The notes under the pieces are model-generated. The model saw only the letters and a program-made list of their open reading frames with translations. It was not told where the DNA came from and made no database searches. Shown piece after piece: positions 47,201 through 58,385 of a DNA stretch of 64,000 bases. How positions within the stretch are numbered: the first letter of the stretch is position 1; every line of letters starts with the position of its first letter. Source of the DNA: Trichoderma breve (taxonomy: Eukaryota; Ascomycota; Sordariomycetes; Hypocreales; Hypocreaceae); assembly GCF_028502605.1 (NCBI RefSeq), contig NC_079233.1, positions 2,852,001-2,916,000 of the forward strand, written 5' to 3'. A program made the translations under genes and the position numbers.

Positions 47201-48769
47201 TAACACTGCGCGAATTCTGGTCGGCGTCAGACGTTTCAATACTTCTTTTAGCTGAAACGATGCCCATAGGAACCTACAACTAGTTAGCCTCATGAATATA
47301 AGTTTCTGGGATAAGGTCTTCATGTTGAGGAGTACCACGCACATGCCATCAGCTTTGGAGACGATAGTTTCAATCACCTCTTCTTTAAGTTCATTATTTT
47401 GCATAACTTTATAGCGACCCCTCGCTAAATTGTCGTCAATGAGGAGCCTTATGTCTTCGGTATGGGCCTTTATCTCGACAGGTATCCATCCAGAGAATGT
47501 TTTTTCGGGATCGGTTTGCCGGCTGGTGATCAATATCCGAGCTCCGATGTTTTGGAGATGGTTGACTATCTCCAAAGCTTCATTTTGGAAGCTTTCAATG
47601 CATTCATCCATCGCATCAAGTACAACAAACGATTGCTTAAACTTCCTTAGAAGGGCGTCAATCTCGCGCATAAGAACAGATGTGTCGGGGCCGGTGTCGT
47701 TGCCTCTGCCCTTGCCTTTGTTTTCATATAACTCCACAATGGTAGTAGGGAGTGTTTGAATTTGACCAATGAGCTGCATCAGAAAACTTGAAAGGATCAA
47801 AGTACGCTCTTGGGGATAGCGGTAGTCGAAATACCAATAGAGGACAGCGCTACTTGGGTCATTCTTAAATGTTTCCTCAAGGGTTTCAATCATACGGCAC
47901 CTAATGAGAGTGTTAATTAAATATGAGCATAAAGCGACTGCAGTGGAATTTACTTACGCAAGATGACTTTTGCCCGCTCCAGGAAGTCCATGACACCAGA
48001 GCAAGCGATACTCATCGTTTCCGTGCTGCATAAATCCTTGTAATTCTGGCAACCGCAAGAACCAAAAACCGGTATCTGGCACCATGGTCTCCTTTATTTG
48101 GTCATTTTTTGCTTGATAGTCGCCACTACACTTTGCTAGCCAGTCAATAACCTTGTTGCTTTTCTCATCTAAATCAAGGTCAGCATGTCACTCTAGCCGA
48201 GATGTCAAGGCTTATATTTTACCTCGATGGTGTTTTTCTTGAATCTCTGATAAAGTGCTGACTTTAGAGTAAATGAGAGCCATTGAATTCCTGAAATCAA
48301 GTTAACAAAACATTAATAGACGAAATAAATTATATCTTGGCTTCGAAGTCAGTCCCTACCACATATCGATTGCAAGCGCATTGTTAAACACTACTTGATA
48401 CTCCTTTAATTTCTGAATCATTTTCTCCAGTTCTGGTTTCCGAAAAGGCCAGATAATTTTTCCCTTTTTTGAATCAATGTTCCTTTCAATCATGCGCTGC
48501 CATTTTTCTGCATCCATTTTACAGCGGCTCAACTGGGGGCCGAGCGCCTTGGCTACATCGGAGCAATCTGGTGATGAGCCATTGGTGTTGGATATGGCGC
48601 TTAGGAGTTTATCCAGCGGTATTTTTAGAGCACAGAGCTCGTCCAAGAATTCTTTCTGCTCCTTTTTGGCGTGGGTAACGCTGGATGCATACTTGAAAGT
48701 GGTTGATATAGCGGCTGCAACGGCGCTATTCAAGGCCGCAATATCAGAACCAAGCAGGAGAGGATTCAT
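44234..48769 (-). CDS. NACHT-ankyrin NLR-like protein
   Basis: Exons on the minus strand are 48769-48360, 48290-48223, 48168-47958, 47900-47343 and 47273-44234, giving 1428 residues; all phases agree. Residues 1-160 form a helical N-terminal domain (MNPLLLGSDIAALNSAVAAA...) of the kind heading fungal NLRs (SesA/HeLo-like or Fungal_N; exact class unresolved). A NACHT-type NTPase follows: P-loop GLPGAGKSHLA (about 220-230), Walker B SFVVLDAMDEC (320-330), a RILITSR strand, and FLWASFQLKEVLKRL after the motif. A winged-helix-like region (LLWLVYTKEQLNFDALSHGLSVE) and LQLAHFSIQEYL come next. About 700 residues of ankyrin repeats follow, the last four nearly identical in phrasing (YGSALQAAS, CGTALQAAS, YGTALQAAA, YNTALDAAK). 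The end is acidic. Fungal NLRs mediate non-self recognition and programmed cell death; the role here is inferred from architecture. The 69-bp fourth intron is in frame and easily missed. Confidence 0.87.
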
Positions 48770-49194
48770 CGAAACTAGTTTAGTAAATTATTGACAAAAT
48801 ATGAACTTATTTCTTTGATGAAAAGATGGAGAAATTGGCGTTTCCGTTGGCAACTTACGGCTATACAAGTACGCGTTCATGAATGCCTGCGGTATGCCTA
48901 TGAGTTAGCCTCGCAGCAGATTTACATGCGAAGGGGGTGGGGGTCGTGACATGGGCACACCAACAACTTGATTGAACCAACAACATGGAAAATCAGGCTA
49001 CCAATGAGGATGAGCAAAAACATGGTTATTATAAATCTAAGCATGATATCACGAGCCCTGATGACCAAAAGTGAGGGGCATATTGCGTTTTAAATTTCAT
49101 TGCCCATCTTGGTGATATATATCAGGTATTTTGCAACCATGTGCAAGACTAATCAGCATCATACCATATGCACTGACACATCCGTACCATCCCC
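48770..49194. other. Intergenic: NLR-like promoter and MFS 3' flank
   Basis: 425 bp, AT-rich. No coding sequence is supported. An extra upstream exon of the NLR-like gene is not indicated. Confidence 0.5.
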
Positions 49195-50656
49195 TCAAAC
49201 CTTGGTCCATTTGAAGCCAACAAGTGTAAATCGCGCCCAAATGAAAATAAAGCATCCCATCATCATAGACAAGCCACAAAACAACTGCAGGCCGAGATAG
49301 TCGCCATGTTGCGATGACACAATCGCGCCTCCAATGGGACTTCCAATCAGTGCCCCGATGGCTTGAATCGAAAACGCTACGCCGACTCGAGTGCCAATGT
49401 GCCTAATGTCGGAAATTTGAGCTACAAGCGTTGGCCCAAGAGAGATGACACCTCCAGAGGAGAAGCCGAATATGATGACGAAAACGATGATGCCAGCAAC
49501 ACTCTTGACAGGAATCCAGATAGCGAGACAGGAAATAGCAGAGATGAAGGTGATGATGATCATCACATTGAACCTGCCCATCTTGTCGGCTACAACGCCT
49601 GGGAGAATTCGCCCAAAGATACTCATGGCATTGAGGATTGGTATCAGATATGGGACCAACTTCGGAGAGAAGCCGGCATTTTGAGCTTGAAGAATAACAT
49701 AGTTGAAGGGCAAAAACATTCCCATATAGAAGAAGAATGATGCGGCAGTGGTGGTTACCAATCGGATATCCTTGAGGTGCTTCGCGTACTCTCTGAGGAC
49801 GAATCGGCGTGGGCGCGGTGGCAATCTCGACTTGACTGTCAAACACGCAATACCCAGCAGCAACATAAACATGAAGCCAAGTGTACGCATCATCCACGGA
49901 AATCCGATCTTTATAATCAGTTTATTCATCATGATTGGCAAGACGACGCCGCCAACAGATGAGCCCGAAACCATGACACCGTAAGCGGCAGCGCGTCTTC
50001 TAAGAAACCAACTGACGATGGAGGACATGCAGGCATTGAAGACGGCGCTAGATCCAATGGCAGAGACAATCGCCTGGGCGAGGAAGAATTGGTAGTACTC
50101 TTTGGAGAGTGAGGTCATCATAAGGCCGAAGATGTAAGTAACGGAGCCTCCCCAGAGGAGCCATCGTGGTCCATAGTTGTCGAAAATAAGGCCAAACTAT
50201 AGCAGTCAGCACCGCAATGCATAAATATTTCCCAAATTTCTTCTTGTTGTTCGCAGAAGTCGGAGTGTCACTTACTATCGCCCCGCAAAAGATCATCAAG
50301 AATATCAGCACTGAAAGAATCCAGCTCACAACAGAAGAAGAGTATTCCTTCAATGGGTCGGAGACGTAATACTCTTCGAATACTCCCACGCAATTAATCA
50401 GCCCAAAAGTGCAAAAGAGAGCGCACCATCCACCAAGGACGACCAGCCAAGCCTCTAATCCGCCTTCAGGAAAGTCGCTGGGAGGAGGAGGTTTGGGGGC
50501 AGCCTCCAGATCCAAGTTGGCAAGGACAATCTGCTCTCCAGTGCCAGAACCTTCGGTGTTTGAACCTTTGTGGGAGCGAGAGTCAGGGTCTTCTTTAAAC
50601 TCCATCTTCTTGTTGGTTTCGGCCGTATCGGTTGGGGAGGAAGTAGAAGCGAGCAT
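49195..50656 (-). CDS. MFS transporter, monocarboxylate-permease type
   Basis: Exons on the minus strand are 50656-50276 and 50196-49195, giving 460 residues; the 79-bp intron is phase 0 (donor GTAAGT, acceptor CTATAG). A hydrophilic N-terminus of about 65 residues precedes the core. The core begins [35 protein letters not shown], the signature of the fungal monocarboxylate-transporter-like MFS family (TC 2.A.1.13). Later motifs are [11 protein letters not shown] (loop 2-3), [44 protein letters not shown], and about 12 helices in total. It should sit in the plasma membrane or vacuole. The substrate cannot be told from sequence; relatives include Mch-type and riboflavin transporters. Confidence 0.9.
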
Positions 50657-51623
50657 CGTAGGTAGAAGTTCAATTGTAGGTCGAGCGAAAGACTGTTTTT
50701 GTAAAGCAGAATGAAACGGGGTATCTGGTCATTAAAAGAAGAATATAGAATAGAGATTCAAGAAAATGAGTCGCTGACAGACCAGATGGCAACTTGGACG
50801 GTATAACAGGTAAAAGAAAGATGATCCCGCACGATTCGGGGTTCTTTTTGTCGAGCCCTAATTGATCTTGTACAAACAAGCGGTCTCTTATATCTTATAT
50901 TATTCAATTATAAAAGATTCAAAGACATAGCGCAAATCACCATCGTGTATTAGTGTGTATCCAGATCAGGGATTGCCTCTTTCAGCAAACTGTGCCTTAT
51001 TCGGGCATTTCGCGAAATCCCCGTGTTAGTCGGAGCTAGCCTCGGCGAGAAGCTACCACTGTAATTCGCAGATCATATGCATACCGTAGTAAGCGGGACC
51101 GATTGTTAGCCCTGTAACGGCGTCTATGCTTGAAAATTAGGCAGTTTGATTGAGTAGATTGATAGGACCGAGTGGGAAGCGAAATAGACGAGGGCCGAGT
51201 ACGTGTACGAAGGAATGCAGCAGACCCACGCCGGGGTCATGCTAATCCTCCCAAACCTCTCCTGCAAAACGCTTGGTGCCAATCTTAAGAACGTATTAGG
51301 CCCCTTCAAAGTCAGTGCCAATCAGAGATTTTACTTGTTTCTCCTTTCCTCAGCGGACCTGTGCAATATGCCGTTCGGCTTCGTGCTCGGAGGAAATTGT
51401 TGGACATACCCTCCCACACACCGCATTGATCACACCTAGGTCTGCATTGCCACGCTCAGAGTTCCACGAAAAGATTCAAATCCTGCGTCTCGCAGACAAG
51501 ATTCTAGTGCACTGGATACGCCGATTGATAATCAGCGTAATGATCTCATAATAGTATACAACATACAGGCTTGCTCCGCAAGCGATTTTTTTAACCACCG
51601 TCCCTTTTTTGGCCTCTCAATGT
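50657..51623. other. Intergenic, right edge of the island
   Basis: About 970 bp comprising the MFS promoter and the 3' flank of AIM24. No gene is supported. Confidence 0.5.
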
Positions 51624-52900
51624 TCATCGAACAAATTCCTTCAAGTCTTTCTTATCCTCAAACGTTACTTTTCCATCCTTGTTTGTTGGCTCCACGCGAA
51701 TCCCAGAAGCATTCTCGTCGGCCGCCTTTGTAGTCAGAGTACCCTGAGGCTTACTAGCGAATTCCAAGGCAGATGCCAATGTACCGGCCTGCGAATCAGC
51801 AATCTCATTGACCTGTTCATTGGTGAGGCTATCGACAACGCGCACGCCCCGGCTTGACATGAGAATAGTGCTCGGCCCCTTGAAATGCAAGAACAGTCGG
51901 TCGCCCCAGATTGTCCGCCGGGTCATTGTTCGGAGACTGTAGAAAGTACGGGCAAGGAATTTGTAGACTTGCGAATCCCGTGCCTTCTTCATAAACTCTG
52001 TTTCCGGAATCCAGGAAGTAAGGGATGGAATCTGGAATCGTAGACTAGCGCTCTTGAATCTGAACGGCAAAGGCTGGTGCTTTGTGACGGAATATGCGAC
52101 AACACTGCCGGGGTGTGCGACGAATTCTTCACCCTCAGAGAGATGTAGTTGATAAATCTGTCCTGGTGCCGATAGAGCTGCCAACCCACGACCAGTCACA
52201 AATGTGCTACCCCAATGCGCCACCGAGAGTCGTCTCTGGATCCGTGATGAGAGGGAAAGAGTGTGGCCTGTCCAAGCCAGCAGGGCATTGCGCTGGATCA
52301 CCATCCAATCGGTCGTTCCGTCCAGGTGCAAGATGGTAAAGGTCGTGGTGGGGGATTTGGTCGTGATCAAGGCGGTAATCGGCGAAGTGGCAGATATGCG
52401 CTGATAGATGAACGGGACCCCAAACGGTGCTCGCGAAAGGGGATTTAGTAGTGACAGAGTCGATTGTGCCTGCGAAACCATTAAACATTAATATTTCGGC
52501 TCCATTGCTGCCATCGCATCATCAGCGCTCTCACATTGTCTGGGTTCCCCGCCACTGCGACCAGCGTCCCACGTCGTGTATAAAGCCTCTGTGAAGCCGA
52601 AAGCGATACCGAGAGCAGCGAATACGGAGAGCCAATGACTTCGAATCGGGCATCTGGGAGTCCACAGTCCGTCAGCACAAGCACCATCACACCATCATAG
52701 CATCATAGCATCATGTTAGCAGCGAAGTCATCCATACCAGCCGTATCCCTCAGGTTTTCAATTGCGCCAAAAGCATCTCCCCCGGCTGTCGTGCTCGGAG
52801 TTGCACTGATCTGGATGCCGCGGCATTGCCAGCAGACGTAATTCGCCGGCTGGCTGCGCAATGCACGCGCTGTCCGTAGCAGCGGCGAAGGGCCCCTCAT
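51624..52900 (-). CDS. AIM24: AIM24 family mitochondrial protein
   Basis: Exons on the minus strand are 52900-52738, 52653-52535 and 52469-51624, giving 375 residues; phases agree. The N-terminus ([18 protein letters not shown]) is Arg-rich and lacks acids, as in a mitochondrial presequence. The AIM24 fold is recognisable from [36 protein letters not shown], then [34 protein letters not shown] and the late [21 protein letters not shown]. In yeast, Aim24 is an inner-membrane protein needed for the stability of the MICOS cristae-junction complex. It is divergent with the kinesin gene, 437 bp apart. The third exon read alone has an upstream ATG in frame (MVSQAQS), but this is intron sequence; the splice into [11 protein letters not shown] continues the domain. 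Confidence 0.92.
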
Positions 52901-53337
52901 TGCGCCGTTTGTCGAGCTCTCGCGAGCTTGTCGAAAAGCTGGTGGTGAGCTTCTGAAGTCCGTTCGGACGCTAAAATCCCGGCAATTCTCGCAATCGCTG
53001 GCGGTCTTTCCCGGCTTGTGGTGTGGTGCGATAAAGCGATAAAGTACCTGGGTACCTGCTGCACGTGTTTGTTGCCGTGGTAACACAGCGCCAAAATACC
53101 CCAGCACAAGGTGGTATGTACCCCGTACCGAACCAGCCCCGTACCAGCCCTTGGCACTCCCAGCCCTCCAGCACGCCAAAAATCGGTCAATCTAATCTCT
53201 ACTGCTACTAATTAATCTCCTCCAACGACAAGGACGCCGGATGCTCACTAAGCAGGATTTAGGAGCCTCGATCCCATCGCCATCCTGCGGCAGCGGTTGC
53301 CTCTCTCCTCCTCGCCTATAGCCCCAATTGATCGCCA
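52901..53337. promoter_or_regulatory. Shared divergent promoter of AIM24 and kinesin-10
   Basis: 437 bp between two start codons pointing away from each other. A CGTGGTAACACAG stretch and several GGTAC elements occur near 53047-53145. Specific factor sites are not claimed. Confidence 0.5.
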
Positions 53338-55637
53338 ATGTCGGTTCGCGTCGTCGCCAGGCTGCGGCCTCTCCTGTCTCAGGAGCTGGAGAAGGACATC
53401 ATCGTTCGCACCGACAGCGTCGAGCCCGAGAAACCGGCGACAATCGTCAAGATTCCGAACCCGCGAAACGAAAGCGAGGAGTTTTCCTTTACCTTCAATG
53501 GCGTCTACGGCTCAGAGACGACGCAGGAAACGCTTTTTACTTCCGAAGGTGGGAACTATTTCTTTTTCTTCTCCGCCACTCTCCGCACCTAACGCGTCTT
53601 GCTGGACTAGCTGTGTTAACCTGAACAGTGGCGCCGCATATAAAATCACTGTTTCAGGGCCTCGATGTTACCATCTTCGCGTATGGTGTCACGGGTACGG
53701 GAAAGACGCACACGATGCGGGGAGGGATGAAGCTGGCTGAACGAGGCGTGATTCCCCGGTTGCTTAGCAGCATCTTCCGCAGGGGGAAGAAGATTATGAA
53801 GGACACAGATGGAGAGACTACGGTAGACGTAGCACTGTCCTACTATGAAATCTACAACGACAAGGTCTATGACTTGATGGAACCCCCTGAAAAACGAACG
53901 GCGACTGGGCTGCCCCTCCGCGCAGAAGCCAACGGCAAGACGGTCGTAGTGGGCTTGACGGAACGAGCTTGCGAGGATCTCAAGGACTTTGAAACATTGT
54001 ATATCGAGGCCAACAACAACCGCGTAACAGCGGCCACAAAGCTCAACGCCCACAGCAGTCGAAGTCACGCCATTCTACGGGTCAAGCTGACGCAGACAAC
54101 CGGTAATATGGTTCTCGAAAGTACAGCATCCGCCATCGATCTGGCTGGTTCGGAAGACAATCGACGGACAGACAATGGCAAGGAGCGGATGGTGGAGTCG
54201 GCAGCCATCAACAAGAGCCTGTTTGTGCTCAGCCAGTGCATTGATGCCATTTCTCAAGGAGCCAAGAGGATACCATATCGAGAGTCCAAGATGACCCGGA
54301 TTCTATCATTAGGTCAGAACAATGGCATCACCGTCATGATCCTCAACCTATCACCGCTGCGAAACTATCATTTGGATACTCTTAGCAGTCTGAATGTTAG
54401 CTCTCGAGCCAAGCGGATTGAGGTTCGCGAGATTGAGAACGAGGTCGTGTTTAAGCAGGTTCCTAGGACGAACTCGGCTACAGCCACTCGGCAGCCATTA
54501 AAGCCTCTGGCTAATGCTATAAATACCCACATCGCTGCCAGCGGAAACGCTGCGGCAAAGCCCGCGGAGGTGGCCAAGCCCGTCAAAGCTTTTAGTGTAT
54601 ACACGGATAAAGCGAAACCGTCAGCTATTGCGCGACCATCCCTGGGCTCCGCTCCTCCTCGCTCCTCCTCCAAGTCTCGGTCATCTTCGCTGAAGCGGTC
54701 GTCGGACCATCACGACACGACCTCTCGACCTAGCAAACTTGCTCGGCCAATCATTCACCAAACTCCACAGCAGCAAGTCGCAAAACCTTCACGGCCTTCA
54801 TTAGTGCCTCCAGCACCCTCAAAGCCCCCGCTGGCATCGCAACAAACGCTCACTGTGACAGCAGCAGAAATTGAGGCCTTGGTGGAGAAGAAAGTTAGTG
54901 AGATACTAGCGGCAAGGGAAGCAGCTGAGGAATCCATTCGACGAAGTCAGACTTCGCCTGAAGTGAGTGATGCGGTCCAAAGACGTCTGGAAGCTCTCGA
55001 AAGACGAATTGAGAACGAAGAGTGGAGGGAAGACGCCAAATCTGAGGGTCTGCGGTATCTATTGTCAGCAAGGCACCACAAGGAACGTGGTGATGATGCC
55101 GCCGCGCTCAAAGCCTACGAAATGGCTTTACCATATTTCCCAAACCAGCCAAAGCTCCTTGGCAAGATTGAGCGCCTAAAAGCACGTATAGAAACTTCAG
55201 CGAGTTCAGGAGGCACATCCCCCGAGAGACGGGAGAGGAGAAAGGAACGCAAGCCGAGACGCAAGACTACCAGCGATGAAGATGGCGATGACGCCGAGGC
55301 AGATGGAGAGGAGGAATGCCAGGTTTCCACGCCAAAGATCAAGGCAATCAAGCTCAAGGCTAGAAGAGAACCAAACACCATTCTTACAGAGGACGATGAA
55401 GATAACACGCCGCGTACTCAACGACTTCTCGATTTGGTCAACTCACGAGATGCGACGCAGATCCGGGGGCTCGTAGGATTCGGCGCGAAAAAGGCTCAAG
55501 ACCTGGTAGACTATTTGGAGTTGGCGAGCACCGAGGGCGCCAGTGAGATGAAGAATCTATCTCAGCTACGAACGATTCCTGGCTTGGGTGGGCGAACCGT
55601 AGATCGCGCATATGAGGGATTGGCAGCGAGGGCATAA
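53338..55637 (+). CDS. Kinesin-10 (KIF22/Kid-like) motor with C-terminal HhH
   Basis: Exons are 53338-53548 and 53629-55637, giving 739 residues. The intron uses a weak donor (GTGGGA) and acceptor AACAG; phases match. The N-terminal motor (residues 1 to about 365) opens MSVRVVARLRPLL and has the P-loop GVTGTGKTHT, switch I NAHSSRSHAI, switch II DLAGSE, and the microtubule-binding IPYRESKMTRIL region. A Ser/Pro-rich linker, a predicted coiled coil (about 415-490), acidic/basic stretches, and a C-terminal helix-hairpin-helix pair (RDATQIRGLVGFGAKKAQDLVDYL, then LRTIPGLGGRTVDRAYEGL) follow. A motor N-terminus with a DNA-binding HhH at the end is the layout of KIF22/Kid chromokinesins, which push chromosome arms outward in mitosis. 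A nuclear/spindle role is therefore likely. The motor starts with no N-terminal extension. Confidence 0.9.
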
Positions 55638-58001
55638 AGTCATGGGCGGCGTTTTTCTTTTATATAAAGGCTGTGCATGTGTTACCATCGTGCACTTGGA
55701 TACCAGAAAGGCGACCCGGGCGAGGGGTCGCACGAGCATTCTATGGCGTTGGGAGTTGTGATCACAGCTAGAAGAGGGACAGTGTATCTGCACATGTTGC
55801 TGCTGTTCATTGATTGGCTTGAAGACGCATTATGCAGCGAGCATTGATGGAATTGATTTTCACCCCTTGCATGAAATGTCATGCAGCCTCGATCTGATGA
55901 ACCCTGTCTTGGCCTCTTTTTGTGTTTCATCTTGTCTGTCTCATCGTCTGTTTCTCAAGTGTGTGACGCCATTCTTTTTGTGTGCCACAGGCGATTTGGC
56001 TGGCGTTGGTTTGGTTTTGTTTTTACTGACTGGACGGTATTACTGTGTGAGACTCACATTTCGTTAGATATTAGAAGGGTGTTTCTGTTTTCGCTTATAT
56101 ATATACCTGATGATGAGGCATTGAGCGGCGCCGTGATTTTGCGCTAGCTATTTCTCGTTATATATTCAATTCTAGGCGTGAACTGTAATAAGAACACTTG
56201 TGGCTTATTTGCTTAGTAAATACCAAGTGACAATAATTGGTAGCATAGGTAGAGTAGATGCGTCGCAATCTCAGATGAGGCCATCACAGCGAGTGGACAC
56301 CGCCTTACACAAGCGCATAAAGGAAGGCTCACGATATCCCGCACAATCAAAACCATCAACTAGCCACACCGACGTCATGAACAAAAACTAAATCCCAAAC
56401 AGCAATCCCACGATCCAATTCGATCTCGTACCCATTGTACCTATACCTCGTATGAGCACCAAGAACATTCGTTCCGACATCCGGGCAATCAGAACTGCTA
56501 CGCCTCCCCCCAAACGCAAGACGCCTCCACGCATGAAAAAACCTCCAATCGCCACGCCGGGATAACCAGAAATACAAAACAAGGAAAACAGACACACGAC
56601 CGACCAGCCCTCATACAAATAAATTTAACCCCTCCCATAATACCTAAATCGGGTGAGACATGGGGCTTCTCTCTTGTCTCACCTCACTTTTTACATGTGT
56701 CTTAGAAATCCAGTCTCCATAAAACCTGGAAACCATGGAAGAAAAAGAACATGAACTCGATTCATGGACCCTCAAATCTCCACCTGGAAAGTCATTTACA
56801 CTACGTATGTTATATGCATACAGTACAGTTATTTCCCTCTTATACAACATCCATGACTCTTCCAAAAAGGCGAGACATCTGTCAATTCTCGCCCCTCACA
56901 AAAAAGAAACCTCCCATTGGTCCAGACCAAAACCACCACCTCCGACAACCATGTGCGGGCTTCCCACCAAGTTTCATCTACCGCACGGCGGCTACGTCGG
57001 ATAGGCCCCCAGACAAGAAGACAAAAGACAACGCAAAGCAAAACTCCACTTCTTTCCGGCAACGGTGGAGGAGGCGACTTGACTTTTGTGTTTTGGCTAG
57101 GTAAGGTAGGTTGTGTTATGGGATTGGATGGGCGTTTGCTCGTGTCATGCACGAGGTGGCAGCGGCACATACGTAATGCGCATGACGCGGCGGTACAGGA
57201 ATAACCTGTCTTATTGTATTGCTAAAGCCGGCGGCGATTTGGTGATGATTACTACGGCTTTTTTGCTCTGTTTTTGTGGTCGCTGATATTCCGCTGATAA
57301 ATGAGGGGAAAACACCCCGTTATAGATCTGACTTATACGGACATGCTGGCGGGCGGAACTGCCGGATTAAAATAGGAATACTCACAGAAATAGGCCATCA
57401 GGTGAGCATACTCGTACAAACTTAGACGGAGCCCGATGGAGCCGTATAAGCCTCAAACAACTGGGTCTGTAGCAAAAGCAAAGGTAAGTCAAATGTCTTT
57501 TTTGAGTAAATTCATCTCATAATTCTGGCATCTATGTACAAGAGACTGTATTGAGGAAATAATATGTTCAACCCAAAAGTCATAGCAGGCATGTTCATAT
57601 GCTGCGCCCAGCTCCGTAAACTAAAAATCAAATATAAAAGGAAAAAGTAGAAGATGCTTTAAACCTAGCAGTGAGGAGCGGCCAGCGAATCTTTTTCAGG
57701 TCATGTCCAGACCTAAGAAACGTCATGGTGAAGCCAAAAGAGAAAGGGCATCTAGAATCGAACGAGCGTGAAAAGTATGGCCTTTGATGAGATACAAATG
57801 ATAATCGTGAGAACACGACTCGCGGTTTACTTCTGTACGTAGGGGTTGCCGTGGAAGGTCGTAACCAAAAGCTACCCAATGTGGTATCTTCCGCTTTTCG
57901 TCGTCTTGTAATCCAAACCGTACACCATCCAAAATGAAAAATTGGCTTTTGCCGTTTTTTTGTTTGTATAAATCTTTGTTTGTGCTCTCTGTGGAGCCAT
58001 T
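55638..58001. other. Intergenic, about 2.4 kb
   Basis: 3' flanks of the kinesin gene and of the small protein on the opposite strand, with a long spacer between them. Open frames such as 56751-57104 are short and compositionally ordinary. I see no gene, tRNA or repeat array. Confidence 0.45.
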
Positions 58002-58385
58002 TTACCGAATCATGCTGGTTCGGCGCTGGACTGTCCTTTGCTGGTCCGTTCGGGATCCTCCAAAGCCGGGCATTGAGCTGAAGCGGTTCAGCTTCTTGCG
58101 CTCAGGCAGTGCCTCCATAGTAGGAGAGGTAGGCTCGGGGGTCATGGAGTGCATGGGAGATCGGGGAGTGGGAGAGGCGCGGTCGCCGTGGAGTGCGTCC
58201 AGGCGGGATGTGGTGGACTCTGTAGAGGAGCCGGTGCTGTTGGGAGTCTGGTAGACATACTCGCCATCAACATAGACGGCGTTGGACACGAAGGTGGAAC
58301 GGCGGTTGCGGCGACGGGTGTAGCGTTGCTCAAGGCGGAAGAGCTCCAGCTTGGCCTGGATACGCTCAAAGAGACTCTGGCCCAT
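58002..58385 (-). CDS. Small conserved fungal protein, function unknown
   Basis: One exon encodes 127 residues. The N-terminus is a charged amphipathic helix (MGQSLFERIQAKLELFRLEQ), then a basic stretch YTRRRNRRSTFVSNAVYVDGEYVYQTP that looks highly constrained. The rest is disordered and rich in Ser, Pro, Thr and Arg with several SP/TP motifs (possible kinase sites). The DNA before the ATG is CA-rich with CGCAAACATGG context, a good fungal start, so I take it as complete. The pattern resembles a small conserved hypothetical in Sordariomycetes, but I do not recognise a named family. MG at the start followed by Q could suit N-myristoylation (MGxxxS/T is only partly met), so this is a weak idea. 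Confidence 0.72.
   Translation of the reverse strand: MGQSLFERIQAKLELFRLEQRYTRRRNRRSTFVSNAVYVDGEYVYQTPNSTGSSTESTTSRLDALHGDRASPTPRSPMHSMTPEPTSPTMEALPERKKLNRFSSMPGFGGSRTDQQRTVQRRTSMIR

Noticed and set aside
56751..57104. Plus-strand open frame of 117 codons
   Set aside because: Overlapping frames on both strands and no protein-like pattern.
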